A stretch of 64,000 bases of DNA. Source: Enterobacteriaceae endosymbiont of Plateumaris sericea. Lineage in GTDB: Bacteria; Pseudomonadota; Gammaproteobacteria; Enterobacterales; Enterobacteriaceae. A program made the position numbers and the translations under genes. The stretch covers positions 64,289 to 128,288 of the forward strand of contig NZ_CP046224.1 of NCBI RefSeq assembly GCF_012562605.1, in the 5' to 3' direction. Below the pieces are notes generated by a model that worked only from the letters and a program-made list of their open reading frames with translations, searched no databases and had not been told where the DNA came from. This document shows, piece after piece, positions 28,162 to 42,406 of the stretch (position 1 is its first letter; every line of letters starts with the position of its first letter).

Positions 28162-29400
28162 ATGTTAAAACGTAGAGTGGTTATTACTGGTATAGGTCTT
28201 ATTACTCCTACAGGAAATACAGTAAGAACTAGTTGGAATAATGTTGTAAATGGAAATAGTGGTATTGATTTAATAAATGATTTTGATACAAGTAAATATA
28301 CTACTAAATTTGCAGGATTAATAAAAAATTTTTCTTATAAAAATTTTATTACAAAAAAAAAAATACGTAATATGGATTTATTTATCCAATATGGAATAGT
28401 TGCTTCAAAACAAGCAATACAAGATTCAGGAATAATTATTAATGAAACAAATACTCGTAGGTTTGGTGTTGCAATAGGTTCAGGTATGGGTGGAATTGGT
28501 TTAATAGAAAAAAATAATTATATATTATATAATAAAGGTCCTAAAAAAATAACTCCTTTTTTTATTCCATCTATAATGATTAATATGATAACAGGAAATA
28601 TTACTATTGATTATGAATTTAAAGGACCTACTATATCTATTAGTAGTGCTTGTAGTTCTGCAATGCAAAATATTGGAATGGCATCAAGAATAATATCTTA
28701 TAATGATGCTGATTTAATGTTAGCTGGTGGTTCAGAAAAAGCAATAACTCCTTTAGGTCTAAGTGGATTTTGTGCAATCAGAGCACTATCTAAAAGAAAT
28801 AATAATCCTAAAGAAGCTAGTCGTCCTTGGGATAAGGATCGAGATGGATTTGTTTTAAGTGATGGAGCAGGGATATTAGTGTTAGAAGAATATAATCATG
28901 CAAAAAAACGTAATGCAAATATTTATGCTGAAATAGTAGGATTTGGTATGAGTAATGATGCTTATCACATTACATCTCCATCTAAATATGGTGAAGGAGC
29001 TATTTTATCTATGTTAAATGCATTAAAAGATGCAAAAATTAATTCTAATAAAATTAGATATATTAATGCTCATGGTACATCAACTATATTAGGTGATATT
29101 GCTGAAGTTCATGCTATTAAATATATCTTTAAAAATAATTTAAAATTATTTGTAAGTTCTACTAAATCAGTAACTGGGCATTTATTAGGAGCTTCTGGTG
29201 CAGTAGAATCTATTTATTCTATTTTATCTTTAAGAGACCAAATAGTTCCTCCAACTATTAATCTAAATAATGTTGATAAAAATTTTAATTTAGATTTTAT
29301 TCCTAATGTTGCACGTGATGTTAAAAACATGAAATATGTATTATGTAATTCTTTTGGTTTTGGAGGAACTAATGCTACACTAATTTTTAAAAAAATATAA
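28162..29400 (+). CDS. fabF: 3-oxoacyl-[acyl-carrier-protein] synthase II
   Basis: Condenses malonyl-ACP with acyl-ACP. The 412-aa protein (E. coli 413) has the Cys-His-His triad: Cys in [10 protein letters not shown], His in [11 protein letters not shown] and His in [12 protein letters not shown]. It also has the C-terminal [14 protein letters not shown]. It follows acpP as in E. coli. An in-frame A11 tract occurs near residue 68 (28352-28362). Since fabH is not seen beside fabD, fabF may carry a larger share of condensations. Confidence 0.98.
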   Translation: MLKRRVVITGIGLITPTGNTVRTSWNNVVNGNSGIDLINDFDTSKYTTKFAGLIKNFSYKNFITKKKIRNMDLFIQYGIVASKQAIQDSGIIINETNTRRFGVAIGSGMGGIGLIEKNNYILYNKGPKKITPFFIPSIMINMITGNITIDYEFKGPTISISSACSSAMQNIGMASRIISYNDADLMLAGGSEKAITPLGLSGFCAIRALSKRNNNPKEASRPWDKDRDGFVLSDGAGILVLEEYNHAKKRNANIYAEIVGFGMSNDAYHITSPSKYGEGAILSMLNALKDAKINSNKIRYINAHGTSTILGDIAEVHAIKYIFKNNLKLFVSSTKSVTGHLLGASGAVESIYSILSLRDQIVPPTINLNNVDKNFNLDFIPNVARDVKNMKYVLCNSFGFGGTNATLIFKKI

Positions 29401-29534
29401 TGAATTAGATGAATAATTAAAATAATTAATTATATTTTTTATTTATTATTCAATAATAAAATATAATTTTTATATAAATTAAAATAATTATAAATATATA
29501 ATAAAATTAATACATAAAATATAATTAAATAAAT

Positions 29535-30155
29535 ATGAAAAGAAACCAATTTATTGTTGTAGAAGGTATAGATGGATCAGGAAAAACAACAATTTGTAAT
29601 TATATAATAAATTTACTTCATAATTTAAATATTCATAATATTATTTATACACATGAACCAGGAGGAACTCCTTTAGCTGAAAAATTAAGACAATTAATTA
29701 AATATTCAAAAAATGAAATATTATCTAGTAAAACTGAATTATTATTAATATATGCATCAAGATTACAATTATTAGATAATATCTTAAGACCAAATATTAA
29801 TAATTGCTGGATATTATCTGATAGATATGATCTATCTTCATATGCGTATCAAATAGGTGGTAGAGGGATTAATAAAAAAGATATTTTATTTTTTCAAAAA
29901 TTTATTCTTAATAATATTAAACCTAATATAACTATTTATTTAGATGTAAATCCAGTTATTAGTTTAAATAGAATTAAATTAAGGAAAAAAGATAGAATTG
30001 AAAAAGAATCTTTAACTTTTTTTTCTAAAGTAAGAAAATATTATTTAAAATTAGCCAATCAAAATAATAATATTATAATTATTGATGCTAATCAAAATCT
30101 TTATAATGTTAAATTAACAGTAAGAAAAATAATAATGAAATGGTTAAAAAATTAG
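29535..30155 (+). CDS. tmk: Thymidylate kinase
   Basis: Phosphorylates dTMP to dTDP for DNA synthesis. The 206-aa protein (E. coli 213) has the P-loop VEGIDGSGKTT, the HEPGGTPLAEKLR substrate segment and the SDRYDLSSYAYQIGGRG motif. pabC and mltG, which separate fabF and tmk in E. coli, are absent from the 134-bp gap. holB follows after 15 bp. Confidence 0.97.
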   Translation: MKRNQFIVVEGIDGSGKTTICNYIINLLHNLNIHNIIYTHEPGGTPLAEKLRQLIKYSKNEILSSKTELLLIYASRLQLLDNILRPNINNCWILSDRYDLSSYAYQIGGRGINKKDILFFQKFILNNIKPNITIYLDVNPVISLNRIKLRKKDRIEKESLTFFSKVRKYYLKLANQNNNIIIIDANQNLYNVKLTVRKIIMKWLKN

Positions 30156-30170
30156 GAAATATAAAAAATA

Positions 30171-31190
30171 ATGTTATGTAAAAAAATATTTTCATTATGT
30201 TACCCTTGGTTAAATAATAATTATAAAAAAATATTATCTCAGTTTTTAAAAAATAAAAGTTATCATGCTTTTGTTTTTTGTTCAATAAATGGGATAGGCA
30301 CTATAGATTTAATCTATGCAATAATTAAATGGATATTATGTACAAATAAAAATTATTTATATAATTGTGAAAAATGTAAAAATTGTATTTTAATAAAAAC
30401 AGGTAATCATCCTGATTTATATATTATAAAAAAAAAATATGGTCATATAAATATAAGTATAGATAATATTAGAAATATTATTGATAATATTTATAATAAT
30501 TCTTATAGAGACCAAGGGAAAATAATATGGTTACCATATGCTAAACAATTAAATAATTCATCTAGTAATGCAATTTTAAAAATTCTTGAAGAACCTCCTA
30601 AAAATACTTGGTTTTTTATACAATGTCATAATAAAAATGATTTATTAACTACGATATCTAGTCGTTGTCAAATATGGTATATTAATCCACCATCAGAAAA
30701 AGATGGATTATATTGGCTAAAAAAAAAATTAAATAATAATTATGAAAAAAAAATAATAATAACTGCATTACGTGTATGTAATTATTCTCCTATTAATGCA
30801 TATAAATTATTAAATAGTTCTTTATGGTTACAAAGAAAAAATTTATATGAAATTTTTATTTCAGCAATAAAACATGATATATTATGTCTATTAAAAATAT
30901 TAAATACTAATAATATCCTATTATATTTTAATTGGTTATATTTAATATTATTAGATGTAATAAAATATCATTTAAAATTTAAAAAAAAATTTTTTTATAA
31001 TATAGATCAACTTGACTTAATTTTAGCAATATCAAATTTAATAAATTTAAATAATATATTTTTAATTATAGATGATTTATTATATTATCGTAAATGTTTA
31101 ATTAATATTAATAATATTAATCAAAAATTAGTTTTAATTAGATTTTTATTATCATTAGAAAAAAAAACAAATATTAATAATAATAATTAA
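30171..31190 (+). CDS. holB: DNA polymerase III subunit delta'
   Basis: Clamp-loader subunit, a structural member of the DnaX-type AAA+ family without ATPase activity. The 339-aa protein (E. coli 334) has PWL near the start and the zinc module CEKCKNCIL followed by TGNHPD. The sensor region has [19 protein letters not shown], then SRCQIW. The C-terminal collar domain is strongly diverged and Asn/Ile-rich. It keeps the E. coli position after tmk. Confidence 0.93.
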   Translation: MLCKKIFSLCYPWLNNNYKKILSQFLKNKSYHAFVFCSINGIGTIDLIYAIIKWILCTNKNYLYNCEKCKNCILIKTGNHPDLYIIKKKYGHINISIDNIRNIIDNIYNNSYRDQGKIIWLPYAKQLNNSSSNAILKILEEPPKNTWFFIQCHNKNDLLTTISSRCQIWYINPPSEKDGLYWLKKKLNNNYEKKIIITALRVCNYSPINAYKLLNSSLWLQRKNLYEIFISAIKHDILCLLKILNTNNILLYFNWLYLILLDVIKYHLKFKKKFFYNIDQLDLILAISNLINLNNIFLIIDDLLYYRKCLININNINQKLVLIRFLLSLEKKTNINNNN

Positions 31191-31237
31191 TTATTTTAAA
31201 TCTAGCAATAAAAATAAATAAAAATCAGGATTATATA

Positions 31238-32695
31238 ATGTTTAATAATGTATTTGCTAATTTACAAAAAGTTGGTAAATCTTTAATGTTACCAGTTTCA
31301 GTATTACCTATTGCTGGTATATTATTAGGTATTGGATCAGCTAATTTTTACTGGTTACCAAAAATTATTTCTAATCTTATGGAAAAAACAGGAGGTTCTG
31401 TTTTTTCTAATATGCCATTAATTTTTGCTATTGGAATAGCTTTAGGTTTTACTAAAAATAATGGTGTATCTGCATTAGCATCTGTTATTTCATATGGTAT
31501 TTTAACTAAAACTGTAGAAGTAATTATTCCATTATTACTATATAATATTCCATATGATATTATATTAAAAAAACATTTTGCTGATACAGGTGTATTAGGA
31601 GGAATTATATCTGGAGCTATAGCTGCATATATGTTTAATAAATTTCATCAAATTAAATTAGTGGAATATCTTGGTTTTTTTTCTGGAAGACGTTTTGTTC
31701 CTATTATTTCTGGTTTAACATCAATTTTTGTTGGAATTATATTATCTTTTATATGGTTACCGTTAGGTAAAATTATTCAATATTTTTCACATTGGGCAGC
31801 TTATCAAAATCCAATACTTGCTTTTGGAATATATGGAGTTGTAGAAAGATCTTTATTACCTTTTGGTTTACATCATATTTGGAATGTTCCGTTTCAAATG
31901 GAAATTGGATCATTTACTAATAATATAACAAAACAAGTATATCATGGAGATATTGCTAGATATATATCAGGAGATCCTAGTGCAGGTAAATTAGCAGGTG
32001 GTTTTTTATTTAAGATGTATGGTTTACCAGCAGCAGCAATTGCAATATGGCATTCATCTAAAAAAGAAAATAGAATTAAAATTGGTAGTTTAATGATATC
32101 TGCAGCATTAACTTCTTTTTTTACTGGAATTACAGAACCAATAGAATTTTCTTTTATGTATGTAGAACCTATATTATATGTAATACATATTATTTTAGCA
32201 GGTTTATCTTTTCCTATTTGTATAGCATTAGGAATGAGAAATGGAACAAGTTTTTCTCATGGTTTAATTGATTTTATCATATTAAGTGGTCATGGTAGTA
32301 AAATATGGTTATTTCCAATAATAGGAAGTTTTTATGCTATATTATATTATTCTATTTTTAGGATATTAATAGTTAAATGGAATTTAAAAACTCCTGGAAG
32401 AGAACATTCAAGTAATATATCTAATACTTATAAAAATATAATAGAAAAACAACCAGAATACATTAAACAATTAGTAGATAGTTTTGGAGGTAAAAAAAAT
32501 ATTACAAATTTAGACGCATGTATTACTAGGTTACGTGTTAGTGTTATAGATGTTAATAAAGTAAATCAAGAAAAATTAATAAAATTAGGTGCATTAGGAG
32601 TTATTATATCTGGTAATGGTGTACAAGCTGTATTTGGAACTAAATCTGATAATTTAAAAACAGAAATAGATATTTTCATAGGTAATAAATATTAA
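31238..32695 (+). CDS. ptsG: PTS glucose-specific EIICB component
   Basis: Imports glucose and phosphorylates it to glucose-6-phosphate in the inner membrane. The 485-aa protein (E. coli 477) has the EIIC membrane domain (about residues 1-390), including the conserved [17 protein letters not shown]. The EIIB domain carries phospho-accepting Cys428 in [17 protein letters not shown] precedes ATG 31238. It keeps its E. coli position after holB (ycfH is lost). It is the only sugar transporter in the window. Confidence 0.97.
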   Translation: MFNNVFANLQKVGKSLMLPVSVLPIAGILLGIGSANFYWLPKIISNLMEKTGGSVFSNMPLIFAIGIALGFTKNNGVSALASVISYGILTKTVEVIIPLLLYNIPYDIILKKHFADTGVLGGIISGAIAAYMFNKFHQIKLVEYLGFFSGRRFVPIISGLTSIFVGIILSFIWLPLGKIIQYFSHWAAYQNPILAFGIYGVVERSLLPFGLHHIWNVPFQMEIGSFTNNITKQVYHGDIARYISGDPSAGKLAGGFLFKMYGLPAAAIAIWHSSKKENRIKIGSLMISAALTSFFTGITEPIEFSFMYVEPILYVIHIILAGLSFPICIALGMRNGTSFSHGLIDFIILSGHGSKIWLFPIIGSFYAILYYSIFRILIVKWNLKTPGREHSSNISNTYKNIIEKQPEYIKQLVDSFGGKKNITNLDACITRLRVSVIDVNKVNQEKLIKLGALGVIISGNGVQAVFGTKSDNLKTEIDIFIGNKY

Positions 32696-32710
32696 TTTAA
32701 TTATAATAAA

Positions 32711-33061
32711 ATGAAAAATAATAATGATATTTTTAAAAAAATAATATTACATAAAACTTCAACAAAAATTATATATCAGGATAATTTAGTTACTGCTTTT
32801 AATGATATTTATCCTAAAAGTCCAGTACATATTTTAATTATACCAAATAATTTTATAGAAACTTTTAATGATATAAATCATACACATGAATTAATTTTAG
32901 GTAGAATGTTATTAGTTGCTTCTAAAATAGCAAAACAAAAAAGTATAGATAAAGATGGATATAGAATAGTTATTAATTGTAATAAACATGGATGTCAAGA
33001 AATATTTTATTTACATATTCATCTTCTAGGAGGAAGACAAGGAAGTAAAGAATATTATTGA
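32711..33061 (+). CDS. hinT: HIT-family purine nucleoside phosphoramidase HinT
   Basis: Hydrolyses adenosine phosphoramidates and acyl-adenylates. The 116-aa protein (E. coli 119) matches through [18 protein letters not shown] and [10 protein letters not shown]. In the histidine triad the first His (E. coli 99) is Tyr100; the catalytic His102 and His104 are kept in [10 protein letters not shown]. The C-terminal tail after the triad differs from E. coli and is shorter. It follows ptsG by 15 bp. Confidence 0.95.
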   Translation: MKNNNDIFKKIILHKTSTKIIYQDNLVTAFNDIYPKSPVHILIIPNNFIETFNDINHTHELILGRMLLVASKIAKQKSIDKDGYRIVINCNKHGCQEIFYLHIHLLGGRQGSKEYY

Positions 33062-33095
33062 TATAAAATATTTAATTATTTTATAAAAAATTAAA

Positions 33096-33147
33096 TATTA
33101 TTAACAACTTAAAATAGTTTAAGTTAATAATATATTAAAATTTTTTT
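33096..33147. terminator. Bidirectional terminator between hinT and nhaP2
   Basis: The arms TATTATTAAC...TTAAA (33096-33113) and TTTAAGTTAATAATA (33118-33132) pair except for a 3-nt bulge. A run of seven T at 33141-33147 serves the hinT direction. The convergent arrangement suits a shared terminator. Confidence 0.55.
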
Positions 33148-33174
33148 AATAAATTTTATTAAAATATAAAAACA

Positions 33175-34911
33175 TTAATTAGTATTTTTTATAGAACTAA
33201 TACCTATTCTACTAATTTTATTATTTTCTTTTTCTGCAATAGTCCATAAAATATTATTCCATTTAATATTATCTCCTACTACTATAGTATTACTTTTAAT
33301 TAAAGAAATTAATAAATTTCCTATCGATTGCTGTACATCAATATGATCATTTAATTTTAAGCTATAAATTTTAACTATATCATATAATTTAGTTTCAGCA
33401 TCAAGAATAAAATCTCCAAAAAATTTTTGATTTAATGATAATGAAATCGATTTACTAAATAGTTTTCCTAATTCTTTTAAATTATTTTCATGACCCATAA
33501 TACAAATTATATCATCTTTTTGTAAAATAGTATTTCCAGTAGGTCTTAATAATATATTTTTTCTGAATAATGCAGTAATAAATGTTTGTTTAGGCATATA
33601 TAAATCACGTAATGAGGATCCAATACACCAAGTTTCTGCATTTAATATATAAATAAATTGTTCCCATTGATATAGAACATTTATGTCTAAATTCATTCTA
33701 TGATTAGGTAAAATAATGGATGGTATTAATATTTTTGTTTTTCGTGCAAAAAAAGTTAAAAAACTACCTTGAATTATTAAAGAAGTTACAACAACAATAA
33801 ATGCTATATTAAAAAATAACATAGCATTTTCTATTTGTGAGATTACAGGAAATAATGCTAATATAATTGGAACAGCACCTCTTAAACCCATCCAACTAAT
33901 AAAAAATTTTTCACGTAAATAAAAACGACTAAATGGTAATAATCCTATAAAAACAGATAATGGTCTAACTATAAAAACTATCCAAAAAGATAATACTAAT
34001 GATGGTAATGCAATATGAAATAAAGAATAAGGAGTTACTAATAATCCTAATATTAAAAACATAGCTATTTGACTTAACCATGCAATACCATTGAATGTTT
34101 GAAGAATATTATTACAACTACGAATATTATAATTACCAATAACAAAACCATATAAATAAATTGCTAAAATGCCACTACCATCTAATAAATTAGTTAAAGA
34201 ATAAATAAATATACCAATACTTAATGCTATTAATGGATATAATCCACTAACTAATATAATTTTATTAATAATTTTTTTAAATATCCATGCTCCAATTAAT
34301 CCTAATATAATTCCTAATATAAATTCTTTAATTAAATGTAAAAAATGTAATATTAATATATTAATAGTAAAATCTAATTGTTTAATTTTAATCATTTTAA
34401 TAATAGATGTTGTTAAAAATACAGCCATAGGATCATTACTACCAGATTCTATTTCAAGAATAGAAGTTACTCTTTCATTTAATCCTTTACCAGAAGTAAA
34501 AATAGCAGCAGCATCAGTAGATGCTAATATTGAACCAACTAGAAAACCATAAATAAAATGAATTTTAAATAGATAAGATGTAATAATTCCTATTAATCCA
34601 GCTGTTATTAAAACTCCAATTGTTGCTAAAGATAATGCAGGAGCTAAAGCAATTTTTATTGAAGAAATTTTTGTTCTCATACCTCCATCAAGTAAAATAA
34701 CAGCTAAAGCTAAATTACTAATAATATTTGCTATTAAATAACTATGAAATGAAATTCTACCAATACCTCCTGATCCTGATAATATACCTATAGCTAAAAA
34801 TACTAATAAAATAGAAACTCCTATTTTAGAAGTAATTGAACTTAGTAAAATACTAGATGTAATTAAAATACATCCAATTATAAATAAAATAAAAGTTGAT
34901 TGTAAATCCAA
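33175..34911 (-). CDS. nhaP2: K+/H+ antiporter NhaP2 (CvrA)
   Basis: CPA1-type inner-membrane antiporter that helps adjust internal potassium. The 578-aa length equals that of E. coli CvrA. The membrane domain (about residues 1-390) has VFLAIGILSGSGGIG, ILASTDAAAIF and ESGSNDPMAVFL. A cytoplasmic TrkA-C-like regulatory region follows (about 400-480). The start is TTG at 34911 behind CAGGAG; no nearby ATG is in frame. It is the only ion antiporter in the window. Confidence 0.93.
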   Translation of the reverse strand: MDLQSTFILFIIGCILITSSILLSSITSKIGVSILLVFLAIGILSGSGGIGRISFHSYLIANIISNLALAVILLDGGMRTKISSIKIALAPALSLATIGVLITAGLIGIITSYLFKIHFIYGFLVGSILASTDAAAIFTSGKGLNERVTSILEIESGSNDPMAVFLTTSIIKMIKIKQLDFTINILILHFLHLIKEFILGIILGLIGAWIFKKIINKIILVSGLYPLIALSIGIFIYSLTNLLDGSGILAIYLYGFVIGNYNIRSCNNILQTFNGIAWLSQIAMFLILGLLVTPYSLFHIALPSLVLSFWIVFIVRPLSVFIGLLPFSRFYLREKFFISWMGLRGAVPIILALFPVISQIENAMLFFNIAFIVVVTSLIIQGSFLTFFARKTKILIPSIILPNHRMNLDINVLYQWEQFIYILNAETWCIGSSLRDLYMPKQTFITALFRKNILLRPTGNTILQKDDIICIMGHENNLKELGKLFSKSISLSLNQKFFGDFILDAETKLYDIVKIYSLKLNDHIDVQQSIGNLLISLIKSNTIVVGDNIKWNNILWTIAEKENNKISRIGISSIKNTN

Positions 34912-34961
34912 TGAAAATTGCTCCTGTATTTTGGATTATTATTAATTTTTGCATCATTATA

Positions 34962-34997
34962 AAATTCATATATAAATTATAATTTATATATGAATTT
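34962..34997. repeat. Perfect 17-bp-stem inverted repeat upstream of nhaP2
   Basis: AAATTCATATATAAATT and AATTTATATATGAATTT flank a 2-bp centre. It lies in the nhaP2 leader, 51 bp before its start codon, and 65 bp from the gapA palindrome. It could be a transcript hairpin or a protein-binding palindrome. Confidence 0.55.
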
Positions 34998-35066
34998 ATG
35001 TTTTAAAATATTAAATAATATATCCAAAAACAAGATTTATTTAATAAAATTAATATGAATATTTAA

Positions 35067-35098
35067 ACTGATAAATATTTATATAAATATTTATCAGT
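35067..35098 (-). terminator. Perfect 32-bp palindrome after gapA
   Basis: ACTGATAAATATTTAT is followed directly by its reverse complement, a 16-bp stem 33 bp past the gapA stop. It is the likely 3' end of gapA mRNA, although no strong T-run follows on that strand. Confidence 0.55.
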
Positions 35099-35130
35099 AA
35101 AAATTTTAAATGTTGTTAATAAATTAATAT

Positions 35131-38017
<2,887 letters not shown>

Positions 38018-38046
38018 TTATCACCTAATTTTGAAATAAAATTAAA

Positions 38047-38856
38047 TTAAAAAATTTTTAAATTAACCCAAACAGGAGTATGATCTGATGGTTTAATCAT
38101 TTTGCGAATAGAATATTCTATATTTGAATTAATATAATATTTTATTAATATTTTACTAATTAAAATTAAATCTACTCTTAATCCACGATTATTTAAATAT
38201 CCTTTAGATCTATAATCAAACCAAGAAAATACATTATTTATTTTTGGATTCATTATTCTCCAAATATCAAATAAACCCCATTTTAATAATTTATTAATAC
38301 ATATTCTTTCTTCTGGTAAAAAAGAACATTTACCTTTCTTTAACCATCGTTTACGATTAATTTCTCCTATACCAATATCTAAATCAGAAATACTAACATT
38401 TATATCACCCATTAATATAACAGGATTATTAGGATCTACATTATCTTCAAGAAATTGTTGTAAATTTTTAAAAAAATTAATTTTAGAAGAAAATTTAATA
38501 AAATTATTACGATTATCTCCTTGAGGAAAATAACAATTAATTATTTTTATAATACCAATAGAACTTGGAATATCAATTATTATTAATCTTTTTTGTTTAT
38601 TAAATTGATTATATAAAAATCCTTTTTGTACATTTAATGGAATATATTTACTTAATAGTGCTACTCCATAATATCTTTTTTCACCATAAGAGAAAACATT
38701 ATAACCTAATTTAATTAATTTTTCTTTAGGGAAATTTAAATTTTCAACTTTAGTTTCTTGTAATCCAATAATATCAGGATTATATAAATTAATTATTGAT
38801 TCAAGTTGATGAATATGTGCTCTAATACCATTAATATTAAATGAAAGGAATTTCAT
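38047..38856 (-). CDS. xthA: Exodeoxyribonuclease III (AP endonuclease)
   Basis: Cuts DNA at abasic sites and degrades 3' ends in base excision repair. The 269-aa protein (E. coli 268) has the EEP-family residues: NGIRAH, Glu in LQETKVEN, Asp/Asn in MGDINVSISDLDIG, and Asp/His in SDHTPVWV. Retention of a repair enzyme is common even in small symbiont genomes. It lies 29 bp upstream of sppA, on the same strand. Confidence 0.97.
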   Translation of the reverse strand: MKFLSFNINGIRAHIHQLESIINLYNPDIIGLQETKVENLNFPKEKLIKLGYNVFSYGEKRYYGVALLSKYIPLNVQKGFLYNQFNKQKRLIIIDIPSSIGIIKIINCYFPQGDNRNNFIKFSSKINFFKNLQQFLEDNVDPNNPVILMGDINVSISDLDIGIGEINRKRWLKKGKCSFLPEERICINKLLKWGLFDIWRIMNPKINNVFSWFDYRSKGYLNNRGLRVDLILISKILIKYYINSNIEYSIRKMIKPSDHTPVWVNLKIF

Positions 38857-38989
38857 GAAATTATTAATTATTTTATAGTAAAAATTAATATTAAAATATC
38901 ATTTATTTAAATATTTTTATATATTTTTAAAAAATTTTTTATAAAAAAGACATAAGTAATAATTAATATAAAAAATTTTTATAATTATT

Positions 38990-39805
38990 TTACCTAATTG
39001 TGGCATATTTTAATTTTATTATTATATTTTTTAATTTTTTTAATAATATAATAGAATTATATTGATTATCTTCTATTAGTTTAATAATAAATGATCCTAA
39101 AATCACTCCATAAGCACCATTATTAATAGCATTTTTAATATGATTAGTTGTATAAATGCCAAAACCTTGTAATGGTAAAGCTGCATTATATTTTATTAAT
39201 TTAGAAAATAAATTAGAAATATTAAATGTATTATTAATCGTTTGATCAATTCCAGTAATTCCAGATCTTGATAAGACATAAGTATATGCACAATGAAAAG
39301 ATGAAATTTTTTTTAATAAATTATTATTAGCATTTGGTGGACAAATAAGAACAGGTAAAATTTTATTTTTAATTGATTTTTTATAAAAAGGTATAAACTC
39401 TTCTATAGGTACATCGACAATAAGAACAGAATCAATTCCAGATTTATAACACTGATCATAAAATTTATTTATACCATAAGAATAAATAATATTAGCATAT
39501 ATTAATATTCCAATAGGAATATTAGGATATTTATCTCTAATAATACTAATTAATTGAAAACATTTAATAATATTAATACCTAAACTTAAAGCTCTTTTAT
39601 TTGCTTTTTGAATAATAGAACCATCAGCTAATGGATCAGAAAATGGTATTCCTAATTCTAATCCATTTGAACCATTATAAATAAGAGTATCAATTATATT
39701 AAAAAATACTTTTATAGATGGATCTCCTATGGTAATAAAAGGTATTAATGCAGATTCTTTCTTCTTTTTTAAACATTGAAACATATTAGTATAACGTTTT
39801 TTCAT
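38990..39805 (-). CDS. trpA: Tryptophan synthase alpha chain
   Basis: Cleaves indole-3-glycerol phosphate to indole and passes indole to TrpB. The 271-aa protein (E. coli 268) has catalytic Glu in LELGIPFSDPLADG and Asp in DSVLIVDVPIEE. The phosphate-binding loops GFGI and GVILGSF are also present. ATG 39805 follows AGGTTATAT, 10 nt after the trpB stop; an in-frame upstream start would add 16 non-conserved residues inside trpB. It is the last gene of the trp operon. Confidence 0.97.
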   Translation of the reverse strand: MKKRYTNMFQCLKKKKESALIPFITIGDPSIKVFFNIIDTLIYNGSNGLELGIPFSDPLADGSIIQKANKRALSLGINIIKCFQLISIIRDKYPNIPIGILIYANIIYSYGINKFYDQCYKSGIDSVLIVDVPIEEFIPFYKKSIKNKILPVLICPPNANNNLLKKISSFHCAYTYVLSRSGITGIDQTINNTFNISNLFSKLIKYNAALPLQGFGIYTTNHIKNAINNGAYGVILGSFIIKLIEDNQYNSIILLKKLKNIIIKLKYATIR

Positions 39806-39815
39806 ATATAACCTA

Positions 39816-40991
39816 TTATAAATAATTATTAACTGTAGTAATGTCTTTATCACCTCTACCAGATAAATTTACTACTAATATTTGTTTTTTTATAGGATTA
39901 TTTTTAATAATTTTTAAAGCATATGCTAATGCATGTGAAGATTCTAAGGCTGGTATTATACCTTCTTTTAAACATAATAATTTAAAAGCTTCTATAGCTT
40001 CTTTATCTGTAATAGAATAATATTTAGCTCTACCTATATTATTTAAATATACATGTTCAGGTCCTACAGCAGGAAAATCTAAACCTGCAGATATTGAATA
40101 AGATTCAGCAATTTGATAATTTTCTGTTTGCATAATAGACGTTTTCATACCAAAATATATTCCTATTTTACCATGTTTTAAAGCTGCACCATGTTTTTTT
40201 GTATTAATACCTAAACCTCCTGGTTCTATCCCAATTAATTGTACAGATTTATCTGAAATAAAATCTTTAAATAATCCAATTGCATTAGATCCACCACCTA
40301 CACATGCTATTAATATATCAGGTAATTTTTTTTCCATTAAAATTATATCATTTTTTACTTCTTTACCTATAATACTTTGAAATTTACTTACTATAGTAGG
40401 ATAAGGATGAGGACCAGCTGCAGTTCCTATCATATAATGAGAATTTTTATAATTACTTGACCAATAACGAATTGCTTCATTGCATGCATCTTTTAATGTA
40501 CCATTATTTTTATTAACTGAAATTACTTCTGTTCCTAATAATTTCATTCTTAAAACATTAGATTTTTGACGTTGTATATCTTTTTCTCCCATAAAAACTT
40601 TACATTTTAATTCTAAAAGTGCACATACTATTGATGCTGCTACTCCATGTTGTCCTGCTCCTGTTTCTGCTATAATTTCTTTTTTATTCATTTTTTTTGC
40701 TAATAATGCTTGACCTAATGCTTGGTTAATTTTATGTGCTCCACTATGAAGAAGATCTTCTCTTTTTAAATAAAGAATAGAATTAGTATTTTTAGTTAAA
40801 TTATTACATAATGTTAATGGTGTTGGACGACCTACATAATTTTTTAATAAAAAATTATATTTTTTTTTAAAAATAGGATCTTTTTGAGATTTAATAAATG
40901 TTTGTTCTAATTCTAATAAAGCAGGTGTTAATATTTGTGGTACAAACATTCCACCAAATTTACCAAAATAACTAGGTAATGAAGTAATCAT
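39816..40991 (-). CDS. trpB: Tryptophan synthase beta chain
   Basis: PLP enzyme that joins indole and serine to give tryptophan. The 391-aa protein (E. coli 397) has the PLP Lys in [20 protein letters not shown], the substrate loop [11 protein letters not shown], the phosphate-binding [10 protein letters not shown] and the C-terminal SGRGDKD. Its stop lies 10 nt before trpA. It appears fully functional. Confidence 0.98.
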   Translation of the reverse strand: MITSLPSYFGKFGGMFVPQILTPALLELEQTFIKSQKDPIFKKKYNFLLKNYVGRPTPLTLCNNLTKNTNSILYLKREDLLHSGAHKINQALGQALLAKKMNKKEIIAETGAGQHGVAASIVCALLELKCKVFMGEKDIQRQKSNVLRMKLLGTEVISVNKNNGTLKDACNEAIRYWSSNYKNSHYMIGTAAGPHPYPTIVSKFQSIIGKEVKNDIILMEKKLPDILIACVGGGSNAIGLFKDFISDKSVQLIGIEPGGLGINTKKHGAALKHGKIGIYFGMKTSIMQTENYQIAESYSISAGLDFPAVGPEHVYLNNIGRAKYYSITDKEAIEAFKLLCLKEGIIPALESSHALAYALKIIKNNPIKKQILVVNLSGRGDKDITTVNNYL

Positions 40992-41030
40992 TTAAATATT
41001 TTCCTTATATAAAAAATAAATAATTAATAT

Positions 41031-42404
41031 TTAATAATCACGTAATTTTTTAAAAATTTCTTTTATTTTAAAATGATCTTTAATACCAGAAATATTTTCT
41101 ACTCCTGAATTAAAATCTAACCCATAACAATTTAATTTAATTGCTTCTATAAAATTATTTTTATTTAAACCACCTGCTAATAAAATATTTTGATTATTTT
41201 TTCCTTTTAATAATTTCCAATTAAACTTAATTCCTTTTCCAGATAAATAATTATCAAATACATATAAATCTACATTACTATATTTATAAGTAGGAATATG
41301 ATCATGTATTTTTATAACTTTCCAAATCTTAATTTTATTAGATAATTTATTTCGTAATATATTAATAAAATTTTGATTTTCTTCTCCATGTAATTGTACT
41401 GCATATAATGATAATATTTTTGATATTTGAACAATTTCTTCAATTGTACTATTATAAAATATTCCTATATATAATAATTTTTTAATATTAAATACAATAT
41501 TTTTTGCAATTTGAATATTAATATTTCTTATAGAATTATTTACAAAAATTAAACCACCAAATATACTACCTGAATCATTAGTTATTTTAGCATCTTCAAT
41601 TGTTTTTAAACCACAGATTTTATTTATTCCAAAAATTAAATTTTTTACTGCATATAAAATATTTTTTTTAGAAGTTATTGCAGAACCTATTAAAAATCCA
41701 TGAACAAATTTACTTAATTGTCTTATTTTAAAATTACTATCAATTCCTGATTCACTAATTAAGATAATTTCTTTAGGAATATAATTTAATTTTACTAAAT
41801 TATATGTTTTATTAATATCTATTGAAAAATCTTCTAAATTTCTATTATTAATACCAATGATTTTAGCTTTTAAATATATTGCTCTTTTAAGTTCACTTTT
41901 ATTATTAATTTCAGTTAAAATTCCCATATTTAATTGATGTGCAATTTTAGATAATTGAATATATTCTTTATCATTTAAAATAGATAATATTAATAATATA
42001 GCATCAGCATCATGATATCTTGCAAAATATATTTGATAAGAATCCAAAATAAAATCTTTACATAAGATTGGTTGTGATACCATATTTCTAATAATTTTAA
42101 TATCATTAAAATTACCTTGAAAATATTTTTCATCAGTAAGAACTGAAATAACAGATGAATAATTTTTATAAACTTTAGCAAAATCTTTTAAATTATAATT
42201 TTTACAAATTAATCCTTTTGATGGAGAATATTTTTTACATTCTAAAATAAATACACTATTATTACTTTTTAATGCACTATAAAAATTATATTTTGTTTTT
42301 GTTATATGTGGAAGAATTTTTTTTATAGGAATATTTTTTTTTTTATTTTTAATCCAAGAAATTTTATTTTTTATTATTTCTTTTAAAATATTTTTGTGAT
42401 ACAT
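41031..42404 (-). CDS. trpC: Bifunctional indole-3-glycerol phosphate synthase / phosphoribosylanthranilate isomerase
   Basis: Fused TrpC-TrpF catalysing two successive steps. The 457-aa protein (E. coli 453) has an N-terminal IGPS barrel (about residues 1-255) with ILECKKYSPSKG, LCKDFILDSYQI and ISESGID. The C-terminal PRAI barrel (about 256-457) has KICGLKTIEDA with catalytic Cys, VQLHGEE, and LAGGLNKNN followed by the GLDFNSGVE phosphate site. The enteric-type fusion is kept. It is 39 bp from trpB and 2 bp from trpD. Confidence 0.97.
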   Translation of the reverse strand: MYHKNILKEIIKNKISWIKNKKKNIPIKKILPHITKTKYNFYSALKSNNSVFILECKKYSPSKGLICKNYNLKDFAKVYKNYSSVISVLTDEKYFQGNFNDIKIIRNMVSQPILCKDFILDSYQIYFARYHDADAILLILSILNDKEYIQLSKIAHQLNMGILTEINNKSELKRAIYLKAKIIGINNRNLEDFSIDINKTYNLVKLNYIPKEIILISESGIDSNFKIRQLSKFVHGFLIGSAITSKKNILYAVKNLIFGINKICGLKTIEDAKITNDSGSIFGGLIFVNNSIRNINIQIAKNIVFNIKKLLYIGIFYNSTIEEIVQISKILSLYAVQLHGEENQNFINILRNKLSNKIKIWKVIKIHDHIPTYKYSNVDLYVFDNYLSGKGIKFNWKLLKGKNNQNILLAGGLNKNNFIEAIKLNCYGLDFNSGVENISGIKDHFKIKEIFKKLRDY

Positions 42405-42406
42405 AG

